A stretch of DNA of 64,000 nt from Holacanthus passer (taxonomy: Eukaryota > Chordata > Actinopteri > Pomacanthidae): contig JAFREQ010000038.1 in assembly GCA_025331565.1 (NCBI GenBank), forward strand, positions 2,976,001-3,040,000, read 5' to 3'. A program made the translations under genes and the position numbers. Shown here piece after piece: positions 12,119 through 23,859 of the stretch. Each line of letters begins with the position of its first letter. The first letter of the stretch is position 1. The notes under the pieces were generated by a model. It was not told where the DNA came from, searched no databases, and saw only the letters and a program-made list of their open reading frames with translations.

Positions 12119-15100
12119 TTAGAATGTGTAGCCAGCCGGGGGCGCTTTGTCGTCTTTGTTGCTCTCCAGGGAGAAAGGAGGAATGCGAACGTCGAAGTGG
12201 GAGCCGTCAGTCCTTTCAATACGGAACGTCCCCCTTAAAACAAATAAGAGAATGAGTTCAACATTGAAAGCAGTCAATTAGTGACAGAGTAAAACAGAAA
12301 GATTGGTGAATAATGTGCACATGGGAGTCATTTAAAAATAACACGAGCAGCAAATTTGTTAAGTCAAACATTGGTTAAACCTTAAAAATGTAGCATTTGG
12401 AGATAGAAAACTCACCACATATGACCACTGGGGGCTTGTAGAGACACATGGCTGCTGTACTGAAAGGCTGGCTGTTCTTTAGACAACACCGGCTCCTGGC
12501 ACACAAAGATGGGTACGATGTGACAATGTTACACAAAATAAACGTGTATCAAAGTGCAAGACACTAATTAGTCAGGGTTTACATTACTAATGTTGATGTG
12601 ATCTTTGCATTTGTAAATGTCACATCTGTGCTGCAACACATCTGTACAGCCACACCAGTGATGTCTACTACACAGCTGCTCTGGAACCACATGAAAACAA
12701 CCATTGTGTCCCAGATCTAGACTACATACTGATTCTTAGCAGGTTTTGAATATGTCGACTTAATGCATACGGAATATGGCTAATTTCTAAGTGTGCTGTT
12801 GATTCACACTATTCTCCCACAACACAGTGCACAAAGGAAATGGAGGAGCTGCTTACAGCTGAAATGTATTAAAATAAGTCGTGGGTGGTGAAACAACTTC
12901 CAAAAAAAAAAATTCAAAACTGAAAAAAAAAGTATAAAATCTTAAAAACATTTGGCGTCTCTTTGTGAAGTTTCATTTGCAGCGGCATCTGACAACCAAT
13001 CATTTCCTGATATTATAAAATGGTAAATTATGTTATTATTGAATACTAACTGCTACAACACTATATTACGATGATTAGATAGTACATACTATAGATTTAC
13101 TATATAGATTTAGTACGTATGGACACTGTTAACTTTTTAACAGTATTTTTGTGTGTTCTGTTAAATTTGTGATATTTTAAAATGTTAAAAATGTATGAAA
13201 ATATATAATTTACTAGATAAAAAAGGTAAATTGACACTGTCTCTCGTATTTGTGTGCATGTTTTGTTCTAACCCTGCCAACGACTCCTCGTCCTCGGACC
13301 GTCTCCAGAGTTCCTGACAGGCTGAAGATCCTCCAGTGCCTCTCTCTCAGCTGAACCACCTCGTTGCCCATGTTCTCCAGACGGATACAGTACCGCCACT
13401 GCAGGAAAACAACACACACAGACATGTCCATACACTGAGTCTACTGGCAAAGGCAAGGTAAATAATCACTATGAAGTATACCAGCTCCTGGCTTGTAGCT
13501 GGTGTTAATTTCCCACTGTGACAGTCTCTGTGGACCACTCAATATAATATACCCCACACCCACACTAAAACCCCCCAAAAAACAACTGCTACTCACCCAG
13601 TAAACATGGGAGTTCTGGGCCTCCTGAGAACAAGAAAAAATCTCCATAAGTATTTCAAATGACTACAGAAGCAACCAACACAGAAAAAGGCTACAAGAAG
13701 CCCGCAGGCCTGGGCCATGATTGGCAGACCCAAAATGGCAAGCTTCATGCTGGTGTGGCTACAGGCTGTGTTTAAGAAGATCCAGCAGCAGCAGCCTCAT
13801 ATTTCAGAGGTATTATGCTCATTTATGCACAGAAGAGTTACGCTGGTCATTTACCCTCATGCCCATGTAGAAGGGGATGACGGTGACTCGGATGTTCTCA
13901 GTGGTCTCCCTGTGGACGTCTGAGAGCTCCAGCCAGGGGTGGTTCTTCTCCTGCCAAGCCTTCAGGGTGTCTCGAGCTATGAACGGCGGAGCTACAGGCG
14001 AGGACAAAACACACAAGTATTTACTGAAAACACTGTTTTCTGTTACTTCCTCAAAGTCACTGGTTAAAGTCAATAGTATCCTTGGCAGATCTGAACCAAA
14101 TGTCAAACTACATTTTACTGAATGTGGTGGATTGTAATAGTGTCTTATAAAAGAAAATATAACCTAAAAACATTCAACTACACAACCAACCACCACAGCT
14201 ATTAATCACTGTGAAGATACAGAAATACGTAACACCTAAACTGACATGATGTAATATGAAAACATATGAAATATGTTCACAGTATGTTCATTATGAGAAT
14301 CACGGTAGAAACTTGGCTGTATATATAAACACAGAGTCACTGGGTACTTTAAAAGGTTTGTGTGAAGAATGATGCTGAAAGCTGAGTTGGAGACAGTAGA
14401 AGTGTGTTTACATTTGGCAGGGTTGTACATGAGAAAGCGCTCAAACAGCTCATGTTGGATGGGGGCCTGCTCTGTAGAGTTATAGGGCAGGATGTCTTCA
14501 TGGCTCACATAGTCCAGGCCTGAAGGAAAGAAACACAGACACATTGTCACACGGGGATGAGACAGAGAACAATTATAACCTCCTAAAATGGGAAGTTTTA
14601 ATGTTCTATGGAAGCTAAACTGATGACTAGGATCAAACTGCACTCTGCTGTTATGGAGTCAAATGTAATGGTTACACTTTTTAAGAAATTACAATCAATG
14701 TCCTCAAGTGGAATTAAAAAAACTGGGTGCTGATCCTCAGTGGGATGGTAATAATATTCCATCTTTTTTGGGTTTGTTTGTGTAATGCCCCATTTAAAAC
14801 TGTTAGAAATGGGACATACAGAACCCTCCAATAATATAATGTGGCCAGAATGTCAGTGATGAATCTGAAGCCAGTGTATCCTAACCGGTCTGTATATGGC
14901 TGCATACCTGGGATGGCGTACAGGGCTCTGCTGTCATCATGGTTGGCCAGAAACGTCACTGCTTCTGTCTGGGACCTCTGTGACTGTCAAACACAAACCA
15001 ACAGTCACACAACTGGTGAATCAGACACTAATGAACAACCACAGCTAGATTCTATCACAGTGGTGGTTTTGTCTCCCTATAATGTTTATACTCATTACAC

Positions 15101-18100
15101 AGCATGTCAAGACACAATCACAATCTCCTCATACAGAATATCCACAGGCATACTTAATTTAAATTTAAGGTTTATTACAACCTCTCTAATGGCAGCAGGA
15201 ATAAACCCAAAGACCAGTTACATACTATAGGTTGGTTAAGATTTCGATAAGGAAATACCAAAAGCAACTGCTGCAGGATATATATTATAATTCTGACCAA
15301 TCAGGAACTGGTACCACTTTAACATTTGTCCTTGGTACCCTTCCCTAAAAACCTGAAGGAATCTAGATTTTAAACTAGTGCTAGTATTCATGCTCCATTG
15401 TGCAAGGGAGGATTCAGAGGTCTTTCTATCCTGTCTTGAACAACATTATTTGACATTCAAAAATATACAATAAATATAATGAATAATGGCAAAATGAGTA
15501 ATTACTGAGATTCCAATATTATCTGTTGTTAACATGACATGATCTGAACTTGCTTGCCTGTCTGGACTTCCTACAAAAGATATCTATGGGCAATATGAAT
15601 GTATCTAAGATATAAGGTAGTAGTTGGGGGTCCTACAGTAAAAACATATCGTGACTTACTATGTGAGGGCAGTCTCTAGTGTCAATCAGGACTTGGTAGT
15701 AGGTGTGGGTCTTCCCCTTCACCTCCTTGGAGCCATGGCCTCCAGGGGGCTCAGGCTTGCTGAAGGAAGAAAGTAAGAGAGACAAAAGTTATACAGTTAT
15801 ACAAGTCTTACCCACGAAACAAGCCACTGCTGGCCTGTTTGGTGCAGTCTGTAGCCAGTGATGGAGTCACACTTACCTGTCAGACATGGGAGGGGTGATG
15901 TCTCTGTCGTAGAGTCGGGCATGCCAGGGAAACAAGACAATGCCTCTGTAGCCAAACACACTGTGGAGAAACAGCTGAGGAGAGCACAACAACAAGGACA
16001 AAAGGGTGAGTTGCTGTGAGATTACATCTGGAGGAGGTTTAATAAAGCATAAATTAGATGGGATTATAGTCACTTGACAGGATCACGCAAATGTGCTTTC
16101 ATAACAGCTACTGATTTATCAAAGCTTAAAAATAGACCAGATATTGCAAACAAGGGACAGTACAGTAAGATTCAAAAATAAGTCTAAAACTGACCTAAAT
16201 GATTTTCTAATGAGGGAGAAGGCCCCTAGGAGCTGGACCAGTCCATCTGTGATTGGAAGTGTGTGTGTTTGTTTGGTGACTGGACATGTGTGTGTGTCAT
16301 ACCTGTCCTGTTTCATATTTGCCGTGCTGCTTCACAGCCTCAAACACTCCCACTGTCTCCAAAATCTTCCCTTCAGGCCTGTTCCTGCCAAAAACAGGCA
16401 ACACCATTACACACTGCACCCTGTGTGTGTGTAACGAACTTGCACCATCAAAAGAAAAACACATGATCACAAACTAATGTACAGGTCTGTATACAATGCA
16501 TGGGGACTGAGATCAAAACAACATCATATATGTGCAAACACAAACAGCCCATAAGTCCCTGAGGAGCCTCAACAGGAAATCCCACAGTTGTGAAGAGAAG
16601 CTTCAGGATTTTCCCTCCTACAGAGATGATTTACATTCATCTCTCCAAGAAGGAAATCTTGTGGAATCCTGCTGCCTCTCTCCTTCCCTTGAGTCACAAT
16701 CTCAATCACAACTTTGACAAGATTGAATAAAACGCCTCCACTTGTCAGATGTCAACATGAATACGGTTTGACCTAATCTCACGTCCTCACAACACACACA
16801 CACACACACACACACACAGTACATATTACCACTGACAACAACAGCTGGTCACTTCAAATAAATAACACGCATACTTCTGTGCTCCGTGCAAAGCTAATCT
16901 TCACAACAGAGATGAAGAGTGGGGATTAATGAGGTGGATATATGGGCAGGGGGATTTAATATCACACAGGAGGCTGCTTCCAGGTTATTTTTTTTATCAT
17001 GTGTGTATTGCACAAGAATAATCACAAAGTAACCTGATTTTACAAGGAGAAATATGGTGAAAGTCCAACTCAAATGAAATTGCTTTTTTTGTCTGCTACA
17101 GCATACATATCAGATCTGTAAATCACTTGTTCCGCATTTTCCTTTGAGAACAAATCAGAAACTGACGGGGAGAAATTTATATTTTATATTTTTTGGTTTC
17201 ATGATGGCGCCCTCTAGTTTTGTCTAAATGTGACAGAATCCTGTTAGGTACCCATACACATAGATGGACCTTATTTCGCTCTATTTTTACAGCCTGCTAC
17301 ACGACACAAGAACCACAGATCACAACACACAATAGCTTTCCTGCTAAAGTCTTCTTATCAAATTTACCAACATGAGCACATCATGTCCCGAGCTTTGTTG
17401 AATGAGCAACGAACAAACTGGACAAAGGCAGTGTTGATACAAATTCCATTATTTGATATAATAAATCTTGTTGCCAATGAAAATATTTCCTACAGAGAGT
17501 CTGACAATTTTGTACATACTTAACATACCCTACTTTTCATTAAATGATGAAGTGAATGATGCAAAAAATCCCAGGAATGTACTGATGTTTTCACAGCACT
17601 GTACAGAACGTATGCTTGGCCTTAACATTGCTTCAACACATTTTTAACAAGGCCTCTTCTGTTTGGTTTCTACCTCTGCGACAATCAGAAAAATGTCAAT
17701 ACACTATGTAGTCAGAGATAATCAAATCTAAGTATAGCCAACCCACTGCAACCCTGGAATCAGCCTCAGCCAACAGCTACCCCTGGTCAACAGCCTGCCC
17801 TGCCAATAAGCACAGGAACTATTAATTTCAGCCTCCTTCTGTACTGGAGGAGTGAAGTCAGGTCATTGTGCCAATGAGCTGTCATCGTGTTGGGGAAAGG
17901 TTGGCAACGACAGCAATAAGACAGGAGATGATTGCATAATGAAAAAAAAAAAAAGATTACATAAACTAAAGTGAGAGATACAAGCTGGTGTTGAATCACT
18001 GCTGCTATTCCAACAACAGTGAGGGCACTCACCCACCTGTCCACCCACCTTAACTTTCTCTCACAGAGGCTATACTTTTCAAGTACACTCTACCGGTCTC

Positions 18101-20455
18101 TTTCTGTCAAAGTCTGACCTGATTTCTTAAAGCACCCTTTTTTTCTGGTCAATCAGATGATGACAGCTCAACAAAAAAGAAGACCTACTGGTTCCTCTCT
18201 GCACCGGCCCACAGCCAAGTTCCTTTCACTCCATCACAAGTCACTGCTGCTGGTGAAAAGTTAAGTGTGTAAGCTGACACACATTTCTGCACCACCCACA
18301 CAATATGAAAAAACTGTCAGAAAATCTATAAAATGTGGACTTCTCATTCTGTCTGGGCTAAATTGCTAAATTATCATCAGTGGTGTGCAGGGTCAACATG
18401 ACTGTCCCCATGTTACTAAGGATAGCACTAAGTCTGTAAGCTCTGATCACATGTGCAGGCAGAGTGAAGCAAAAAAAACTGCTTGGTCATGGTGTCTGAG
18501 GTGGTTTTTGTTTATATAGCAGTGGGTCAGAATAACATGGGTAAACATGGGTTTGTGCAAATTGTGGAAATGGCTAGCTACAAGAGCATCCCACAATAAC
18601 ACACAACAACCTAACACAACAGTAGTGAAGGTGTACATCTTGAAAAATAGTGTATTTTATGTCTGCATCTGCCAGTGGACCATCATGATAAGAATAGGTA
18701 TATTAATATGTCAACATCACTACAGGAAAGACTTGATGTTCTCTGCAATTAGGTGGGAAAAAATATGTGCGTTATTCATGCATATATTAGCAATTGTTGG
18801 TTGGAAAACATTGGCAACCTAATAGAGGAACATCTCCACTTTGTCAATTGACCATGACATGTTTTTGCAGGCTGAAATTTTTTTAATTCCGGGTTGAGTG
18901 AATAAAAAAAAAAAAAACTGCGGTTGCAAACGTCAACATACCTTTCTTACAGCAGACTTTTGCCTTGACACAGAGCAATTTTATGTGAAGTAGGCTTTTT
19001 TAACCTCTTGTACGAGTCGAGTACAACATTTGTGGAACAAAAATTACCATGTGGATCTTTAAGGATCCCACTGACTCTGTACATACATAAGACCCAACAA
19101 TGTAGCATGTACTGTGGCTTAAAGAAATCAGTGGGGGGAAAAAATAACTGTGACTAAAACCAATAAAACTTATGTAGACCGACCCTTTTGCTCAGTACAA
19201 AGCCCTTATGAAGAGGCCAAGCCACATAAAGTTTACTGAAAATCAGCAGGTGTGTTTAATTGATGTTAAAGCTTAAGCCAGTCACTCCACCTACATAACA
19301 CCACATGAGGACAGAGGGCAGGGATATTTCATGGAACTGTTGCAGAGTTGATTGCACTATTACACACGCAGAAATACTGTTATTTGAAGCTAAATCTGAC
19401 TAATAAGAATATTTTTGTTGCATAAAATGTATTTTTAATGTTCCTTTGTTGGTTGTAACAAGCATGGACTAGCAGAAAAGTCTTCTTTTCGAGACATAAT
19501 TTCTACAACCTCAGTCTCAACCATAAGATTCATGTCATAGACGCATCAATACGTTGATGAATTAATTTTGTCATTTAAGAGTGACTCAATAATAGCAGAT
19601 TACTGTAAGCAGAGTTAATACAGTGGGTGTCAAAGTTAAATAACTTGACTTTCATCAAGCACCAAAAGGCAAGGTCTAATGGCTTAAGTGCTACATGAAC
19701 ACTAAGTGTCCCAGCATTAAATCTCAAATCCCACAACATTAACGTTAATTGTATTAAAGTAAGAACAACTGATCAATTAACAGTGCATTCATTTAGATCC
19801 TGTCAGATAAGGAGCAGATATACAGCACAATAATATGTTAGATAGATGACAGATTGTTGCATCAGTTTAACAGGATCACAATCATGCTACAAATCTTTGC
19901 ATGCTAAATCATTAAAGCAGAATCTTTCACACATATATGATGTTGTCTTTCTGACTGTGTGATTCAACATTGTCTCAGCAGGTTAGAGGCAGTGTGATCA
20001 GACCTTGTCAGGTGTTGCTCAACCCATGCTGGCTAGTTACCCTGCTAAGCTAATGAAGTGCAGAGGGCAACCGTACTTTTCTCATTCTCAGCTGCTAAAT
20101 ATCAGCTCATAATTGCACATCATGCTCATAATGCATCCACCGTGTCGACGGCTCTGTCCACTCAGCAGCAACGAGGTCGGTGTCTTTGCGGTGCCATCTT
20201 GAAGAGCTCGCACTTAGCTTAAGTCGTTAGCATGTTAGCATTGCCAGGGGAGGACACTGTCTGCGTCTCTTACCGTGAAGACATGAACCTCCTCTGCTGA
20301 ACACCGGACAGTCCGCAGGCTCGGCACTGTGACCGTGGTCTGTTGACCTCAAACACGCTGCTGCTGTCAACAACACTCAATATCCTCTGAGTGTGTTTCT
20401 GGTTGTATTTACTGACAGTGCTCAACAAGCCTCGGCGTAACGCACAGGCCGCCAT
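12119..20455 (-). CDS. poldip2: DNA polymerase delta-interacting protein 2 (PDIP38/mitogenin-1)
   Basis: Eleven exons join in frame to 376 codons plus stop (human protein 368): 20274-20455, 16303-16384, 15877-15974, 15660-15759, 14908-14983, 14412-14519, 13855-13991, 13597-13623, 13273-13398, 12416-12495 and 12119-12233. All introns are GT-AG and the phases agree. The start at 20455 (MAACALRRG) is preferred over an in-frame ATG nine codons upstream because it matches the human start. Residues 1-60 are basic and hydroxyl-rich, as for a mitochondrial presequence. A YccV/HspQ-like domain spans about 80-212 (KYETGQLFLHSVFGYRG, LYDRD, SHEDILPY). A C-terminal ApaG/DUF525 domain spans about 245-362 (ENIRVTVIPFYMGM, RHWRIFSLSG, VRGRGVVG, FDVRIPPFSLES). 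The family binds PCNA and the polymerase delta p50 subunit, stimulates PrimPol, and acts in mitochondria with ClpX. The gene is divergent from tmem199. Confidence 0.97.
13597..13623 (-). other. poldip2: 27-bp microexon of poldip2
   Basis: This exon encodes exactly nine residues, EAQNSHVYW, between a TTGTTCTCAG acceptor and a GGTGAG donor. Both flanking junctions are phase 0, so skipping would keep the frame but remove nine residues from the ApaG domain. The peptide is needed to match human POLDIP2, in which EAQNSHVYWWRY is continuous. Confidence 0.9.
16385..20273 (-). other. poldip2 intron 1
   Basis: A 3.9-kb intron with no exon or RNA gene that I can support. It contains a CA microsatellite (16792-16819), poly-A runs near 17940 and 18903, and AT-rich sequence. 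Near its 5' end a CAAGATGGC (minus strand, 20193-20201) resembles a YY1 site. Confidence 0.7.
16792..16819. repeat. CA dinucleotide microsatellite
   Basis: A run of about 14 CA units within poldip2 intron 1. Confidence 0.9.
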
Positions 20456-21343
20456 CTTTCCAGCCCTGGCACGCGTCCACACGCATTTTACAACAGCTCA
20501 CTGATGCTGCTTTCGTGAACAAGTGAAGAGTCGGATATATGACAACTAAATGCTTACAAAACGATCAACTTTTTGTTCTTTTTCTTTTAAAATAGGCTGA
20601 TAGTGTCTGCAAAGAATTGTAACAGTAAGTTGTTATTAGAAACATTGTGAGGTTTTCATATTGCTTTCGTTATTATTCATTTGCAGTGAGCAGTTTTGTT
20701 TCATCACACACATCTTCATGGTGGTGGAAAAGTCAGATGTGATTAATTATAATTTATAGATCAGGGTAACATACTAGTAGACAGTAAAAGATAATTAAAA
20801 ATCGTGCCACGCGGACTTTAAGTTTTAAAATTTTTTAGTTAGTTCTCACAAAAACACTTTATTGCACGTCAAGCCTGTTAAAATTCTCCACTCTCGGCTT
20901 TCGGAGCTAATGAGGAGTCCGTGAAGGCACCGAAGGACCTCACGTGTACTGCAGCGAGCAACATTTGAGTCTAATATAAAACGTATTATTGAACACATAT
21001 CAATAACATTTACAGTTTACAAAGATATTAAGATATTAATGAGATTTAAAAATAAATCCAAAATGCGCAATTTAAAATAAAATTTCCTCACAGTTGGTCA
21101 TGTGAGCGAATACGTCATCGTGTCACAAGACAAACAACATGGCTGCCTGCTTACACATTTACTCGTAGCTGTCAAACGCTGAACTTCAATGCATAATTAT
21201 ATTTAAATATAGTTAAAGATCGTTTTGGCTGTTTTTCTTGATAGCATATATACGCTGGTACCTCTTGCATCACTGACAACACGCTTATCAAAAGGTATAT
21301 TTATCTAGATATCGAATAGAGTCCGAGTCAGTTGGATTAAAAC
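20456..21343. promoter_or_regulatory. Shared bidirectional promoter interval of poldip2 and tmem199
   Basis: The start codons of poldip2 (minus, 20455) and tmem199 (plus, 21344) face away from each other across 888 bp. Candidate sites: a CACGTG E-box (20941-20946), a CRE-like TACGTCA (21111-21117), a YY1-like ACATGGCTGCC (21137-21147), and just inside poldip2 a full YY1 motif AAGATGGCGGC overlapping the start codon (20448-20458, minus). There is no clear TATA box, as is usual for housekeeping gene pairs. The same head-to-head pair exists in mammals. Factor binding is inferred from motif only. Confidence 0.65.
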
Positions 21344-23383
21344 ATGGCCTCGGCTTTTGTCGTCGGGGATAAATTCAGAAAAAAGGTGACGGAGTTATTA
21401 GAAAAGACTGACTCATCTCTGCCCCAACAATTGAGAGAAGAACTGGAGGAGACTCTTGGAAAACCAGAACCCACAACCCTGTCCTTCAGCACAGCAAGAC
21501 AACTCAAGAAGTATCTTCAGGACAAAGGTTTGACAAACTGTGTGTACTAATGATACTGTTTACTAAATGAGTCAGGTGGACTCTGTCCTTTATACGGACA
21601 GCTTTGTTTTACTCATAAGTTAACAATACTTTGACTCGGTAATTGTAATCGACAACATTTCCTAACATTTATGTACATTTTGATCTAATTGGTGTCTCTG
21701 GTTTAAAAAAATATAACTAGAAATCATTACAAGGCGTTCACTGTTCATTCAGGAAAAAAGCCAACATATAAATCACAATACTTCATTAATCAACAGCCCT
21801 GTTTAAAATCTCATTTAATGATGTCGATATTCATATATGTTATCTAGCATCAACAAACCCATGCTGAAGAGTGACTCCAAAAGAGTTAAAGCTGATCAGA
21901 ATTCCACAGAGATGCTGTTCTGCAAAAAAATAAATAATAATAATAGAAGCCATGCCAGTAATATGTAATGTTTTATATTATGCAACACTTTCTAATGCCT
22001 GTTTTTCTCCAGGACATCCTTTCTACCTGCATGAGTTGTTGGAGGATAGTTCGCTGCACCTTCCTGAGGTTGTGAAGCCTCCCAGAGTAAGTGAAACCAT
22101 GGACATGCATAGTTTGTCATATTATATTTGTCTTGCAAGAGACAAGCTGCCTATCTACCTAAAACTAAAAGCAAACCAAACACTTTTTTAAGTTGAAGTG
22201 AAGGTCCCTGTAGGTTCTCTTACACCCTTGGAACAGGAGGGATGAGGGGAGGGGTCGTCAGTTGCTTGCGATCTGCAACCTCATCACTAGATGCCACTAA
22301 ATCCTACACACTGGTCCTAAAATATAAAACCAAAATCAGTGTTCGGTTCATGATGAAGGAACCTTTGCTCAAACCACTAAAATTAAACTGTTAACTCTTT
22401 TTGCCTCTAATTTCAGAACCCTGAGCTAGTAGCACGTCTTGAGAAGATCAAAGCCAAACTAGCCAATGAGGAATACAACAGAATCACACGAAATGTCAAC
22501 ACTCAGGTATGTTTTTGTATATGGTAACATTAAAAACATTTTTTTTTAAATTTGGTGTAACAAGGTTAAGATGTGATTTCATGCTATGAGATTGTTTTAT
22601 AGCTAGATAGATGAGATTAAAATACTGATTTTTGTAGCGGGGCAGATGTACTTACTATTCACATTAAACATTCACATATACTTTACTATGTTTATAAATA
22701 GCTTTCTTTGTCTTCAGGAAATCAACCGCAGTGGAGCATTAGCAGATTTTGGACTGCAAGGTTGGTACACATGTACAGTTTAATATCTTATTATTGTAAT
22801 TTCAGTGCTTATTATATTATTACAATTCCAGCAAACATAGGCTGAATTATATATATGCATTACATTGAAAATGAAATTCTTCTAAACTTGTTTTCCCCTC
22901 TCTTTCTCCAGTGCGATCAGTCAAAGCAGTGGTCGTGACTGTCTTCAACTTCTTGGTCACAGTGATTGCTACTTTTGCCTGTTCATATATGGGAAGTCAG
23001 TACCTTTTTACTGACACAGCAGCGGTAAGAGAACATTTGATTTTACATGTATATTATACACATAGGTTCCACTTCAGTACACCTAGTGTATATGTAAGTA
23101 CAATATATATATAAAAGTATATTTATACTTTTTTCTATTCTGGTGGACACTCTGTCAGAGAGGGGTTCAAATCTGTGATGATACTGGAGACCGCATTTTG
23201 TGACATTGAAATGTGTCTCTGATGTTGTGTTTGAGTTTGTGTCCTGATAAAGTTTACCTAACTTTGTTTCTGACACTTGTTTTCCAGCGAGTAATATCAG
23301 CTGTGATCGCTGCATCTGTAGTCGGGCTCGCTGAGCTGTATGTGCTGGTCCGGACCATGGAGGGAGAACTAGGGGAACCATAG
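21344..23383 (+). CDS. tmem199: Transmembrane protein 199 (VMA12-like V-ATPase assembly factor)
   Basis: Six exons join in frame to 199 codons plus stop (human protein 208): 21344-21527, 22013-22086, 22417-22506, 22718-22760, 22912-23024 and 23288-23383. All introns are GT-AG with consistent phases. The conserved cytosolic part carries YLHELLE, LPEVVKPPR, NPELVARLEKIKAKLANEEY and RITRNV. Two membrane segments follow, about residues 136-157 (VTVFNFLVTVIATFACSY) and 170-189 (VISAVIAASVVGLAELYVLV), and the C-terminus is MEGELGEP. This is the Vma12 family: with CCDC115 and other factors it helps assemble the V-ATPase Vo sector in the ER/ERGIC, and in humans its loss causes a glycosylation disorder. 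Polyadenylation signals AATAAA occur at 23786-23791 and 23829-23834, giving a 3' UTR of about 450 nt. Confidence 0.96.
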
Positions 23384-23785
23384 AAGCAAAACCAGTGAAC
23401 TGTAGCAGCCCTCAAAGCAGAACTCTTGCAACCCCATGAAGCCTATTGATTCAGGACAGACTTTTCACTCTGCCATGAAAACATTGTGGGTTTTTCGATT
23501 TTTGTTTGATGGGAAAATTGATGTCGTTTTTGAAGAAGGCTGAAGTTACTGAGAAATTACAAATCAGTGACAGTAGAAGCACTAAATGGAAAGTGGAACA
23601 TTACAAGGAAAGAAAATTTGGTTCAGAATGATGTTTTGTCTGACATTCCTCTTGTGCATAAATCAAAATATCAGAGATATTTCTTATTTATTTACAGCTG
23701 TTTTGTATTTCAGTGCATCTTTCCTAAATTACAACCTCTCTTAATTTTTCCTCCCTCGTCTTTCTCCTTGGCACTGCTCTATAAA

Positions 23786-23834
23786 AATAAATGTTCATTT
23801 ATTCAGATGTGATCATATTTTTGTGTTCAATAAA
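23786..23834 (+). terminator. tmem199 polyadenylation signals
   Basis: Two AATAAA hexamers at 23786-23791 and 23829-23834, about 400 and 445 bp after the tmem199 stop codon. A further AATAAA-like sequence lies near 24185. Confidence 0.6.
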
Positions 23835-23859
23835 ATCATCAGCAACTAACTAACGCTAG

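Noticed and set aside
17205..17222. Further CTCF-like sequence (gcgccctctag)
   Set aside because: At least two mismatches to the consensus, in an AT-rich intron.
20456..20482. Upstream in-frame ATG of poldip2 (MWTRARAGK)
   Set aside because: The internal ATG gives the MAAC start of mammalian POLDIP2 and lies in a YY1-type start context; the longer form cannot be excluded.
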